Made by a program: the position numbers and the translations under genes
Origin: Globisporangium splendens
Taxonomy: Eukaryota > Oomycota > Peronosporomycetes > Pythiales > Pythiaceae
Length of the DNA stretch: 64,000 bases
NCBI GenBank assembly: GCA_006386115.1
Contig: VFIW01000057.1
Span: 186,001 to 250,000 of the forward strand
Direction of reading: 5' to 3'
Shown: positions 53,471 through 63,331 of the stretch, piece after piece
Layout: each line of letters begins with the position of its first letter
Position numbering within the stretch: position 1 is the first letter of the stretch
The notes under the pieces: generated by a model
Told to the model about the DNA's origin: nothing
What the model saw: the letters and a program-made list of their open reading frames with translations, nothing else
Databases searched by the model: none

Positions 53471-55449
53471 ACGTAACTCTGTCCTCGATTGAAAAGACCG
53501 AAAAGATCGAAAACCAGCAACTTGGAGCCTACTCTGTCGGACGAACGCAGCAGTTTGGAGCCGACTTCGTCCAGGTTCAGATTCTCCCATAATTTTACGA
53601 GCGTGCTCCACCAATGGAATAACACCACACATTGATTTTGCTGCTGGATTGCTGACTTCGTCTGCGGAATGCAGCACCTTGGAACCCACTCCGTCCGCCG
53701 AATGCAGTAGATTCGAACCAACTTGACCGAGGTAATCAGACTACCAAACGAGGTCTTCAGAGTGTACCCGGCAACAGAGGAGAACAGGGAATTGAGCTTG
53801 CTGCCACTGACAGTGCGAGTGTTGTCTGCTTCATCTCTCTCCTGCTCATCCTACTTGCTGTCCACATCGTCTTCGTTATTTGCTGCCACGTCTTGATCGA
53901 TGTCTTCCTTCTTGTCCTCGTGCTCCATGTCTTCTTCGTCAGCTGCTGCGTCCTCTCCTTTCCTCGTCGTCACATCGCTGTCGCAGCACACCACACTCAC
54001 CTTCAACGGTCTTCCGCACCACCGTCGCGACTTCCGCGGTATCCTAATCGCACTGATAATTAGAGCCATTTACGCGTTGTAGTGCCACAGCAAGTAAGGT
54101 GAAATAAAGAGTGAACGGCGTACGACGTACCTCTTGGAGCATCGTGCTCACCAAACGCATCATCAGCTCAAGACGGCGCCGACACCGGCGGTGGCCACCA
54201 CCAATTGAGCATTCTGGAAACAGCGCGTCTTCAATCGCACAGCAATAGGGAACATGGACGCTTCGCTGCTGCTCACAGTGGTGCTTGCATTCATTCACTC
54301 ACTCCTTCGCTCTCGGATGCTGCTGCTGTCGACATGGGAGAAGAGAAGACGTCGTCATCATCTTCATCGACGACGTCTTGTGTGTTGCTCAGCGCTCCAT
54401 TTGCGAAAATGCGTCCCGTTTGTGCAACATTCGTTCGAAAGAGTGACAAGGAGTGACGCACGACCACTCGTCAGGTGCCTTCGGACGACACACCAGCACG
54501 AGAGTTGGCAGCTTGGCGCGCACTCACCATTTTCAAATGGCCACACACGTCGCAGACCAATGGGTGATGCGGTTACGCGTCTTGCTCGCTGTGTGTGCGC
54601 TGATGGATGAGTAAATGCACACACAACCGTCAGCGTCGAGGGAATGCGCATTGCTGACACTGCGACGTGATGGCTTCAGTCGTGTGTGCCTTGTGTGCGC
54701 ATGGTTGTGAACCAAGTGGTGCTTTGCATTCCAGGGACAAGCAAGAAGAGTGGACACCAGAAGACAATGGCAGGTGAGCTCTTGGGACGAGGCCTGATGC
54801 AGGCAAGCTGCCTTTTCTTATATAGTATGTTTGTACTGCCTTCTGCGCATGGCTGTTGATTGATTGACGCCTGCTGTTGCTGGATCAAGTGTGCGTGCGC
54901 GTGTGTTGCTTTTTGTAGTTGTTGAGCCGCAGTGCCACTAAGAGGCTTTCCAAGGATAGCGTGAAGTGCAGCGCGTTTGTGCGTGATTGTATCTGCAGGC
55001 ATTGGATAACGGAGCGTACCATCTGCGAGCGTCATGTTTGTCAATTTGAATACCATCCTTCATTGAGTCAGCGCCATCGAGAGTGTGCGAGCTGGGTTTT
55101 TGCACAGCTTCGCGTTCCACAGGAGTTTTTCGCTTCGCACATGCGGTATGATGGAGTTCAAATGCAGTGGCAGCAGTCGTTTTTGATAAGTGATGTATGT
55201 CCAGTCGTGTATATCAGACGCGCCGTACATGAAAACCAGAAAAGGATACACTTTTTCTTTATTCAAAGTATCTGACGTAGAGTTGACGGACCAAGGAAAC
55301 AACACAAGCATAAATGATTTATTCGTTTTTCAATGCGTTTTTTCTTTACGTTACGCATCCACACGCTGTACTTGCCAGATAAGAAAAACGAGTATGCAGA
55401 ATCATGCAATATCTCACTTTCGATCTAGCCTTATAAAGGACAGACAGCA
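53471..55449. other. Low-information region with two weak open frames
   Basis: No gene is secure. On the minus strand 53851-54069 ends in a strongly acidic tail (EDMEHEDKKEDIDQDV) and may be the last exon of an unknown gene reaching to about 54300. Also on minus, 54676-55056 opens with LADGTLRYPMPADTITHKR and is Gln/His-rich. Neither matches a family I recognise. The rest shows nothing. Confidence 0.3.
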
Positions 55450-55599
55450 TTGGTACCAGCTGTTTGTATCGAGAGTATAAGTACCACGACGACAATCGAC
55501 AGGCCACTACAAAGATCATCGGAAAGGGGTGAGTATACTGAACTGAGTATACAAGCCTCTATAAAGAGCGATAAGCGAAAGCTTTCTCCTGAGGCCTCC

Positions 55600-58500
55600 A
55601 TGATGAACATGGAGCAACCAAAGGAGGGGGCCGCGCGGAAGGAAGCTCCGGACGGAGTTTCCACGAAGACCGCCATCACGCTGCGGAGTGGGCGGGTGCA
55701 AGGCGATGCAGAGATGGCAGTACGAGCGTCACAGTACGGGAAAGGGGGAGCCCCAGATCCTGTGCGCACGAACGATAAGGACCAATTAAAAGCTGGAGGA
55801 CAAGACAAGTCTGGGACCATTGAGGAAGGCACGACACCAACGCGTGCGGAAGGCTCTCGAAAAGAAGCGTCGACGGAGACTGCACCAGTGGAGAGATACG
55901 AAGCCCTCTCGGCGAAGCTGCGTGTGTCACCAAACGTGGTCAACAGAGTGGAGATTGAATACGAAGTGCGGTTAATGTTCACAGCTCTTTACAACGGGAT
56001 GCGGATTCTGGAGAAACCAAAAAAGGCGAACAACAATTACCCAACACTCAACGGAGAAGAAGCGGACGCGCTGGTGGACCTATTCCGTCTACTGGCAATT
56101 GAAAAGGGAAAATCCTTTCCGGAGTGGAAGCGGACGATCCAAGATTTATGCAAGGATATGCACCGGTCGTCGTGGACAGTGGTAGCGCTTATCCAAAAGA
56201 GAATTGACCAAAACAGGCTCGCAGCAGAAACCAAGGCTTCGCCATGGGGTTCGCAAACGAGCACCAACAATCAAACAAACGTCAAAGAGCAAGGCACCCA
56301 GCCCTTCATCTTCAAATCGAACAAATACTCGGAGGAGGAACAACGCAACATGATCCGACACTGCAAGCAAAAGTTCGAGTACTCACTGACCCTGCGCCAG
56401 CCGACAACGATGGAATGGGATATTATGCTAGCGATCGTGGAAGGCGAACTCCTGATTCGACACTTGCCTCAATTCCTTCGACGAGTATGTGATGGGGACA
56501 CTCTCTTCCGTTTCCAGAACACCATCGCGGCTCAGGTGGAAGGAGAGCTGGTCGGCAAATTATCGGATGCGACGCAAGTCTACAAAGATCATCAGTCGAC
56601 CAAACGAATCATGGAAGCCATCTTGCAAGCAGTGAGATTCCGCAATGACGGCAAAATGGAAGAGACAATGGCGATGCTGAGAGACCTCAAAGCTGCGGAA
56701 TATAATGACAGCACTCACTCACTCCACTTCTATTTCTTTGACAGGAGCACAGCGGCGAAATGGGACAGAATGATGATCCCCTTCCGACGCCAATTGGTGC
56801 ATCTCATATCCGCGCACCCGATGGAGACAACCGGAGAGCGACCGGAGGCAGACAGCGTGTGGAACAGGCAATTGGGAGCGGACGGGCTACAGAATGCAGA
56901 ATCGAGATCCAGGTACAAAATTCAGCTTTTGAACACTGCTCGCTCAATGAATATGTCCCTGTTTTTAGAACACTTGAAGCAGATGACAGGCAAGCGATTC
57001 TACGCCTACCCACTCGATAAATACGGTCCAATATCCCACCAATCGCAGTTGTGGGAGGTACTCTTTGAAGAGGAATCATATCCAAAAGCGCTTATCGATG
57101 TCAGACGAATTATTTGGAGAGGGCGAACGATCATCCTTCACCACGCATCCAAGTACCGAATGGCTCCTTGTTTAATCTGTGGAGCAGCGGGACATTTCGC
57201 GCGAGCGTGTAAGGCAACGGAACATGAACTAAAAACTAACAACTGTATTCACGCTGATGATGAGATCGTGAGCAAACTCCCGAGAAAGCCAGCCACTTTC
57301 ACCAGTGCAGCGGAAATTAAGGAGTCTGTCTCAGATGGCATTGACAAACAGAAACAGCCACTTCAACCCGCAGAAGAGGATCCTCAGACCAGGGGGGAAA
57401 ACAAGCCGAGCGAGAACACGAATCCCGTGACGCCTGATGAGACAAACACGTCCAGCTCACAACCGAACTCCAACCCAAATAATCTAACAAAAAATGTGTC
57501 GTTTACAGTGAAAACAGGAATTTCAGTACAACAAACCGGCAATCTCAAAGAACAGGCGAAGGCGAAACCAAACGATGGAGCAGCGAACGCAAAAGGACCC
57601 GCGTCAAAGGCAAGCCAGAAAAACGGTCCAAGACAAATTTCCAAGGATGACATCCGGTGGGCAAAAGAGCTGATGCGCTTCCGACGAGATATGGACGAGT
57701 TAATGAAGGTGCACGTGGAAAGACAAACCGAGCTCAACCCGAATCGCAACGACATCATGGACTGGGATGAGGAGTACACGATTCAAGACGTGATGGACGC
57801 CAACGGACTTGCAGAAGCAACAACACCACCTACCGGAAATTGCCAATTTTATGCAGTGGCGGAAGCGATGCTCCAAATCACGCATGACAACATGGCCAAT
57901 GAGAAGCTGATCGAGGCCACGGCGAACAGAATCAAGCAAAGCATGAACGCGGCCGCACGTCTCAACTTCGATCTCGAATTTCCTGAAGGAACTCATTTGA
58001 GAATACTCGAAGCACTGAGGAGAGGGGATCGGAAAATGAGCCCAAAAGAAAGGAGAGCAGATGTTCTCGACTATTTCAGTGATATCGCAAGCAGCTCCTC
58101 CAGCCGATCTTCCACGCTGCCAGGATCCCTGTGGGGTGAACCGGAGTCCTTGCGGATGGCTGCCAAGGCTTTGCAGAGAAAAATCTTCGTGCTGATCGAG
58201 ACAACGTACGGAGACCGCAAGGGCTTTGCAATTTACAAGCCGCAATCCAGAGTCCATGGAGGCGGCCAGTTTTTGTCAGCCAAAGAATATGCGTGCACAG
58301 AGAAGCAATGGGAAGACGAGCTCCGTCAAGACAGAAACGAAGCAGCGGCCACGAGCAGTCCGCTACCAATTGTGATGAAATTCGCAAACGAACACTACAA
58401 CAGTCTGCACTTCAGAACCTTTAACGACCCAACGCCACTGGCGAATATGACGAGCTCATCATTAGCGAAGCATCTCCAAGGATCCGTGAGGGGCAAGACG

Positions 58501-59577
58501 GAGCTCAAGACGGACCGATCTGGTCAATTCGAATGCGAACGAGAAACAGACGATTCAATGGAGGACAGCGACAATTCCAGTTTGGGAGAGTCAGTGTGGA
58601 CTCCATCGCTGGACGAGCGAGAAAAGTTCGAGCCAAACCAGCTCAGCGGACAACACGGCTGGTCGTTCGCATCGCAGGAGAATCAGCTTGTGGTATATCA
58701 CTCGCCCACAATCGAGTTACCTCCACAACCCAGGAAGCGAGAGAGAGACGAAACACCGACGCGCAAAGCAAAAGATGGTGACGTCGCGATAAACCTGAAC
58801 AGCCCCAATGTCCCCCTCAAGAAATCCAAAACACTCTCGAGACGTTTGGCGATCGAAGGAGACTCCGTGCAGAAACGCAGAGACCTCGAGCGCGCGCTGC
58901 AGGAGCATTGGGAAGGGTTCCAGGAGCAATGGAAGCAAGAAACCAAATGCCCCTTTCCTCTGCTCTCGTCCAATCGTGATGTATGGACGCAGGCAGCTCT
59001 CAATGAGTGGGAGCGAATTCTAGCGATGTTGAAGACGTCGCCAGGGCCGCATCACGTACTGAATCATCTCAGCGGGCCAACGCTAGTGGACTTGACACAA
59101 GTTCTGCGCGAACAGGTGATTGAGGAAGGACTCAAACGTCTTGTACACCGCACCGATCAGGCAGAAACCAGGGTATGGATCACAGGTTGGTTTGACAGGA
59201 TTGCAACGGCAACCACGAAGCAACAAAGGGCCGCACTACTCAACTCCAAGGAAGACTGGTTGACGCTTGGAAAAATGAAGTACGGTGGGCTCGAAGTTCT
59301 GCGACTTTGTCACCCGACCCAGCAAGAGAAGCTCAGCTGCTACATCATCTGCACAGTGGTGTATGAGGAGGAGCTGCAGACGTTCAGGTCCAGTGACGCC
59401 GAAGACCCAGACATCCTGTACGAGGCGATTGAAGACTTCTGTGCGATGTTGAAGCAATCCAGAGAACTCAAAGCAGCCTTCAAGAGTGGAGAGGAGCTCA
59501 GCGAATGGTCAGCACTTTCGGTGATCATGGCTCAAGTCACCATGGAAGTGGACTCGGTCGAGCCTTCAAGGTACTAA
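55600..59577 (+). CDS. LINE ORF1 with CCHC knuckle and OTU-like cysteine protease domain
   Basis: About 1325 residues from the first ATG (55600); the frame is open from 55450. The N-terminal half is helical and may bind RNA. A zinc knuckle CLICGAAGHFARAC lies near 57175. After a Pro/Asn/Ser-rich linker comes an OTU-like domain (about 57790-58430): the Cys motif reads PPTGNCQFYAVAEAM (usual DGNC-F-A), and the closing His motif reads NEHYNSLHF (usual HYNS). The expected Asp of DGNC is Thr, so activity is uncertain. A basic/helical C-terminal region of about 200 residues follows. OTU proteases remove ubiquitin; in a transposon this could counter degradation of its own proteins. The ORF is intact although ORF2 is not. 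Confidence 0.75.
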   Translation: MMNMEQPKEGAARKEAPDGVSTKTAITLRSGRVQGDAEMAVRASQYGKGGAPDPVRTNDKDQLKAGGQDKSGTIEEGTTPTRAEGSRKEASTETAPVERYEALSAKLRVSPNVVNRVEIEYEVRLMFTALYNGMRILEKPKKANNNYPTLNGEEADALVDLFRLLAIEKGKSFPEWKRTIQDLCKDMHRSSWTVVALIQKRIDQNRLAAETKASPWGSQTSTNNQTNVKEQGTQPFIFKSNKYSEEEQRNMIRHCKQKFEYSLTLRQPTTMEWDIMLAIVEGELLIRHLPQFLRRVCDGDTLFRFQNTIAAQVEGELVGKLSDATQVYKDHQSTKRIMEAILQAVRFRNDGKMEETMAMLRDLKAAEYNDSTHSLHFYFFDRSTAAKWDRMMIPFRRQLVHLISAHPMETTGERPEADSVWNRQLGADGLQNAESRSRYKIQLLNTARSMNMSLFLEHLKQMTGKRFYAYPLDKYGPISHQSQLWEVLFEEESYPKALIDVRRIIWRGRTIILHHASKYRMAPCLICGAAGHFARACKATEHELKTNNCIHADDEIVSKLPRKPATFTSAAEIKESVSDGIDKQKQPLQPAEEDPQTRGENKPSENTNPVTPDETNTSSSQPNSNPNNLTKNVSFTVKTGISVQQTGNLKEQAKAKPNDGAANAKGPASKASQKNGPRQISKDDIRWAKELMRFRRDMDELMKVHVERQTELNPNRNDIMDWDEEYTIQDVMDANGLAEATTPPTGNCQFYAVAEAMLQITHDNMANEKLIEATANRIKQSMNAAARLNFDLEFPEGTHLRILEALRRGDRKMSPKERRADVLDYFSDIASSSSSRSSTLPGSLWGEPESLRMAAKALQRKIFVLIETTYGDRKGFAIYKPQSRVHGGGQFLSAKEYACTEKQWEDELRQDRNEAAATSSPLPIVMKFANEHYNSLHFRTFNDPTPLANMTSSSLAKHLQGSVRGKTELKTDRSGQFECERETDDSMEDSDNSSLGESVWTPSLDEREKFEPNQLSGQHGWSFASQENQLVVYHSPTIELPPQPRKRERDETPTRKAKDGDVAINLNSPNVPLKKSKTLSRRLAIEGDSVQKRRDLERALQEHWEGFQEQWKQETKCPFPLLSSNRDVWTQAALNEWERILAMLKTSPGPHHVLNHLSGPTLVDLTQVLREQVIEEGLKRLVHRTDQAETRVWITGWFDRIATATTKQQRAALLNSKEDWLTLGKMKYGGLEVLRLCHPTQQEKLSCYIICTVVYEEELQTFRSSDAEDPDILYEAIEDFCAMLKQSRELKAAFKSGEELSEWSALSVIMAQVTMEVDSVEPSRY

Positions 59578-59626
59578 AGGCGCGACACCAACAGGTAACC
59601 GAGGTGGCAATAGCCCAGGCACAGAA

Positions 59627-62575
59627 ATGTACGCCGCGCTACATGCCCTCAAGAATGCATTTTACAAAAACCAAAAGAAGGAAAAAAGACCATGTCCAAA
59701 CACGCTACGGGTATTAACTCAGAACGTGTGCGGATTCAAAAAGAAAGAACGAACAAAATGGTTAGAGGATCTCAAGGGGGCACTAACCGCAGAAAAGTAT
59801 GATATCATTTATTTACAGGAGACGAGGATCACCACAGCCAAAGAAGAAAGCAGACTCCGACATTACTGGAACCGAATATGGGGGGTTGCAAACCTGGACG
59901 AACCAACGTCCTTTTGGTCCATCCATCCAGACACGTGTGTTTGCGACGAGACTGATCCCATGTCTACCCGACATTGTCCATCCTCTTCAAGCCGGCTTTG
60001 TGTCAGGAAGATCGATACACACGCCGATCGATACGTTCTCTGCAGTGCAAAAACTTGCCAAGCTGAATCCGCGTCTCGAAAAGGTGATTGCCCTTCTGCT
60101 GGATTTCGCAAAAGCGTACGACTCGCTGAGTCGGGATTTCCTCACCCGTGTGCTACGACTGTACGGGTTCCCGAAACAATTTTGCGACACGGTTGAAGCC
60201 CTACACAGCGAAACCACTTGTCGCTTTCTCGTGAATGGTTTCTTATCGAGATCGATACGTGTCACGTGCGGAATCCGACAGGGATGTCCGTTAGCTCCGT
60301 TGCTCTTTATCATTGCATTGGACGTCCTGTATCGAATCATTGAAGCGATGCCAGACTTCCCAGGGGTGGATTTGGAATGTGGAGGAATACGCGCGGATTT
60401 GAGGGTAAGCGGGTTTGCCGACGACACCGCGATCTATCTGAACGACAGTGCTGCAATCCCTAAAGTCGTCGAAGTGCTACAACGATTCGGTGATGTCTCA
60501 GGTCTCCGAGTCAATCTGAGCAAATCAATATGCGTTCCGCTGGGAACGACTGATGAAACTCGGAGCGACGCTACTCACGGCATTCCTATTCTCCGTAGTG
60601 GCGACAGTTGCAGGTATCTAGGCATCCGGGTTGGAACGTCCGATTCCTCTGACGCCAATTGGAAGACCTGCGAACAAGCTCTCGCGGCGAGACTCTCCCT
60701 TGCAGTCGCCAAGACCCATTCGGTCACTCAACGTGCCGAGATTGCGCGTGCTGTCATCGTGCCAAAAGTATTGTACATCGCGCGACATGCTTGGCCCTCA
60801 GAGGCGGTTGTAAACAAACTGCAGAGTCTCACGAAAGCTTTCGTGTGGGGTAAAAAGGACGGACGCGCCAAAAAAGCCTGGCTCAGCGAGGAGCAGGCGG
60901 AACTCGCGCTGCACGATGGTGGCATCTCGATGCCAAATATCAGGACTGAATTGCTCACACTCAGCGCGGCGACGGTAGCGAGATGGGCTGCGAATGCGAC
61001 GGACTTCGAAGCCTTGATAGGAGACATCTTACTGGCGCGCGGAATGCCGCAACGGGTCTACATCACCCCGTCAGTTACTCTCTCTCCGGTGACTCGAACA
61101 TTGAGTTCGTCGCTATGGGACACAGGTGCTGGCACTGTCAGGCAGGCTCACGCACTCTGCTACACGGACGCTGAAATCAGAGGCATCCGACAGTGCGCGG
61201 AAATACTCACCAAGGGCTACGAAGGCGCAGCCTGGCAAAATGGAGGCTACTACATCGATGTCGAACGGTTAATGACCCCAGATCTTGCCACACTCATGTC
61301 AACGCGGAGGAAGCTGAGAGGTACCTTCTGCGCAGAATGGTTGCGATGCTGCTCGACTGTATCGGATGGATGGCTCCTCGACAAGAAAGGGACAACGTAT
61401 AATTTAGCGCGTGCTCCCATTGCTCGCGGCACCACGACGCTCCAACAACTTGTTCGTTGGGACTGGGTCAGCCGCGGCCGAGTGCGCTTCGAGTATGTCC
61501 CCGGATACGACACAGCAACTGCTCCATCCCTGCGCTCGTTCCAGCGTTTGTGCTTTGCGCTGCTTTACAACTTTCCTCAACTACTCTATCGACCCAATCG
61601 AGAGCATGTATTGCGACCATACAGTAGCGAGGTCCAGCAACAGCATGAGTGGCATCTGCAAGGGGTGGATACGCTCCTCCATTACGACGCCACGTTGCTC
61701 ACTTCGACTCACACAGTGCGAACAAGCGCTGACCTCGATAAGACAGGATCCCGAGACGTCTCGAATACAATATCAGTCAAATTTCATGCGCACCCTTCCA
61801 AGTCGCGACTGGTGCAACTCTGGGGTGGAGAGTGCAGATTGAAGGCATCTCGGAAACGGTACAAACGGTCTTGCTCCGAGCCACGCACAACACTGGGGAG
61901 ACAACGACGAGATGAGACAGCTGCTTCCTCCGAGAACAACGCAGGCGCGTCAGTGTCGGTGTTGCAAGGTCTGAAGGAACTCAGCTGGCGCCGACTGCAC
62001 CGAATCCCAGGACTGAACACGTACGAGCGCCAAGTGATTTACAAGCTCAAAGCGGGGAAGATCTCCTCTTGGAACTTCCGAGACGAGAACCTATCTTGTC
62101 CGATAGCCTCGTGTGATACAACGAAAATCGCAACGGCAATCCACATCTTCTGGGAATGCTCGCAAGCGCAGACGAGGTGGCGACGGCTACTGGCACAGTG
62201 GGAACGACTTGGACTGATGTTCACGGACCACCCTGCACTGGCTATATTCAGCTTAACCATTCCTGACGCACCAACGCACGCATGGGACCAGATCCAAGCC
62301 GTTCTTCCTGAGAACGATGTGCGAGCGGATCTTCAGGACTACATCTTCCCGATGGCGAGCCTGCTCTGGAGATATATGCGTGGGGCGATATTGGCGGCCA
62401 TCTGGAGACAACGCAACCAACTGCTTAACGATGATTGATGCTACCTCCATTCTTGCTCAACAAGCGATCAGCGACGCCTACATCCGCAAAGGCATGACCA
62501 ACCTGCGACTGCTCATGGAATCGAACGCGAGAACAGACGACGACGCACTGGCCAGTACGGTACTGCGCGGCTTTG
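59627..62575 (+). pseudogene. LINE ORF2 remnant: APE endonuclease start joined to reverse transcriptase
   Basis: Frame 2 from 59627 shows the endonuclease opening (LTQNVCGF, YDIIYLQET) up to about 59915. The coding signal then jumps to the frame open from 59799, which begins within the RT at RVFATRLIPCLPDIVHPLQAGF. RT motifs present: LLLDFAKAYDSL, GIRQGCPLAPLL and the catalytic FADDTAIYL (near 60410). A C-terminal zinc-finger-like CPIASC...HIFWEC lies near 62100. The rest of the endonuclease and early RT motifs are missing, by family comparison about 1.2 kb. A second +1 shift near 62430 leads to a coding-like tail that runs into the LTR at 62576. Confidence 0.8.
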
Positions 62576-63227
62576 TGTAATGGGCTATACCTAGCCATTA
62601 CATGAAGGTGGATCTGTTCCCAGATCTAGTGTGCCACACACCACCTTCAGTGTGCATTGTGGAGAGACAAATAACAAAGGGATTACAGTACGACAGTCCC
62701 CACATGCACATGTGACGTCATCCCATGACGTCACGAGCGCTCTCTGTGCTGATCACTGCAGAATGTTGTTCACATGTACTAATCAGTACAGAGCGATGAC
62801 ATCCATGTACTAATCAAGTACTGAGTGATGGTTCCTACTTGGGAAACTGCACTGGTGATGAGACCAACGTGTCTCTGCCACCTAAAGTGAGTGGCTGTAG
62901 CCAATCACTTTGCAGGGAATTTTCCACGGGACTTCAAGTTCAAGCTTCTCGAAGATCTCGTGGGTTCAACCTCAGTGTACCCAAGGTTTTATATATCAGA
63001 TTCATAGGTTTTATTGTGTATGTTTAGGTTTTAGTTATAAAACCTCTAGGAGCCCTTGGGGTTCATTTACAAGTAGCGACAGGAACCATAAGCATTTTAA
63101 TTCAGTTGCAAATTTTCCTCAAGCCCTCAAGTCGTCTTCTCTCCCTCCAAGTCGGGAGAATCGCTTCCTCGTCGCACAAGCGTGTGTGCCGTGTTTTGGG
63201 GACTGTTGTGAACAGCGCCCCATTACA
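62576..63227 (+). repeat. 5' LTR of the second gypsy element (652 bp)
   Basis: Starts TGTAATGGGCTATACC and ends CCCATTACA. The U3 half is almost identical to the LTR at 44179, including TGACGTCATCCCATGACGTCA near 62713-62733. The U5 half (from about 63060) is different and longer than in both other LTRs. Confidence 0.9.
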
Positions 63228-63331
63228 CCTGGTAGCACTTCGAGCGGTCCTTCCAGCGACCAAGTCAAGAAAGGTTTGACGAAGCGGCTTTGAGCACTTC
63301 GCGCATTCCTGTCCAAGACCTACTTCTGTCT

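Larger units (their letters stand above)
55450..62575 (+). mobile_element. APE-type LINE retrotransposon, internally deleted and 3' interrupted
   Basis: A non-LTR element with a large zinc-knuckle/OTU ORF1, and an ORF2 with the beginning of an APE endonuclease, part of a reverse transcriptase and a C-terminal zinc finger. Its 3' end is cut by the LTR at 62576. The 5' boundary is uncertain (frame open from 55450). Confidence 0.8.

Noticed and set aside
54254..54610. 118-codon plus-strand ORF
   Set aside because: Low-complexity Arg/His/Leu sequence overlapping other frames; no family resemblance.
59627..62575. Programmed frameshift as the explanation for the two LINE ORF2 frames
   Set aside because: Whole conserved domains are missing between the frames, so a deletion is the simpler reading.
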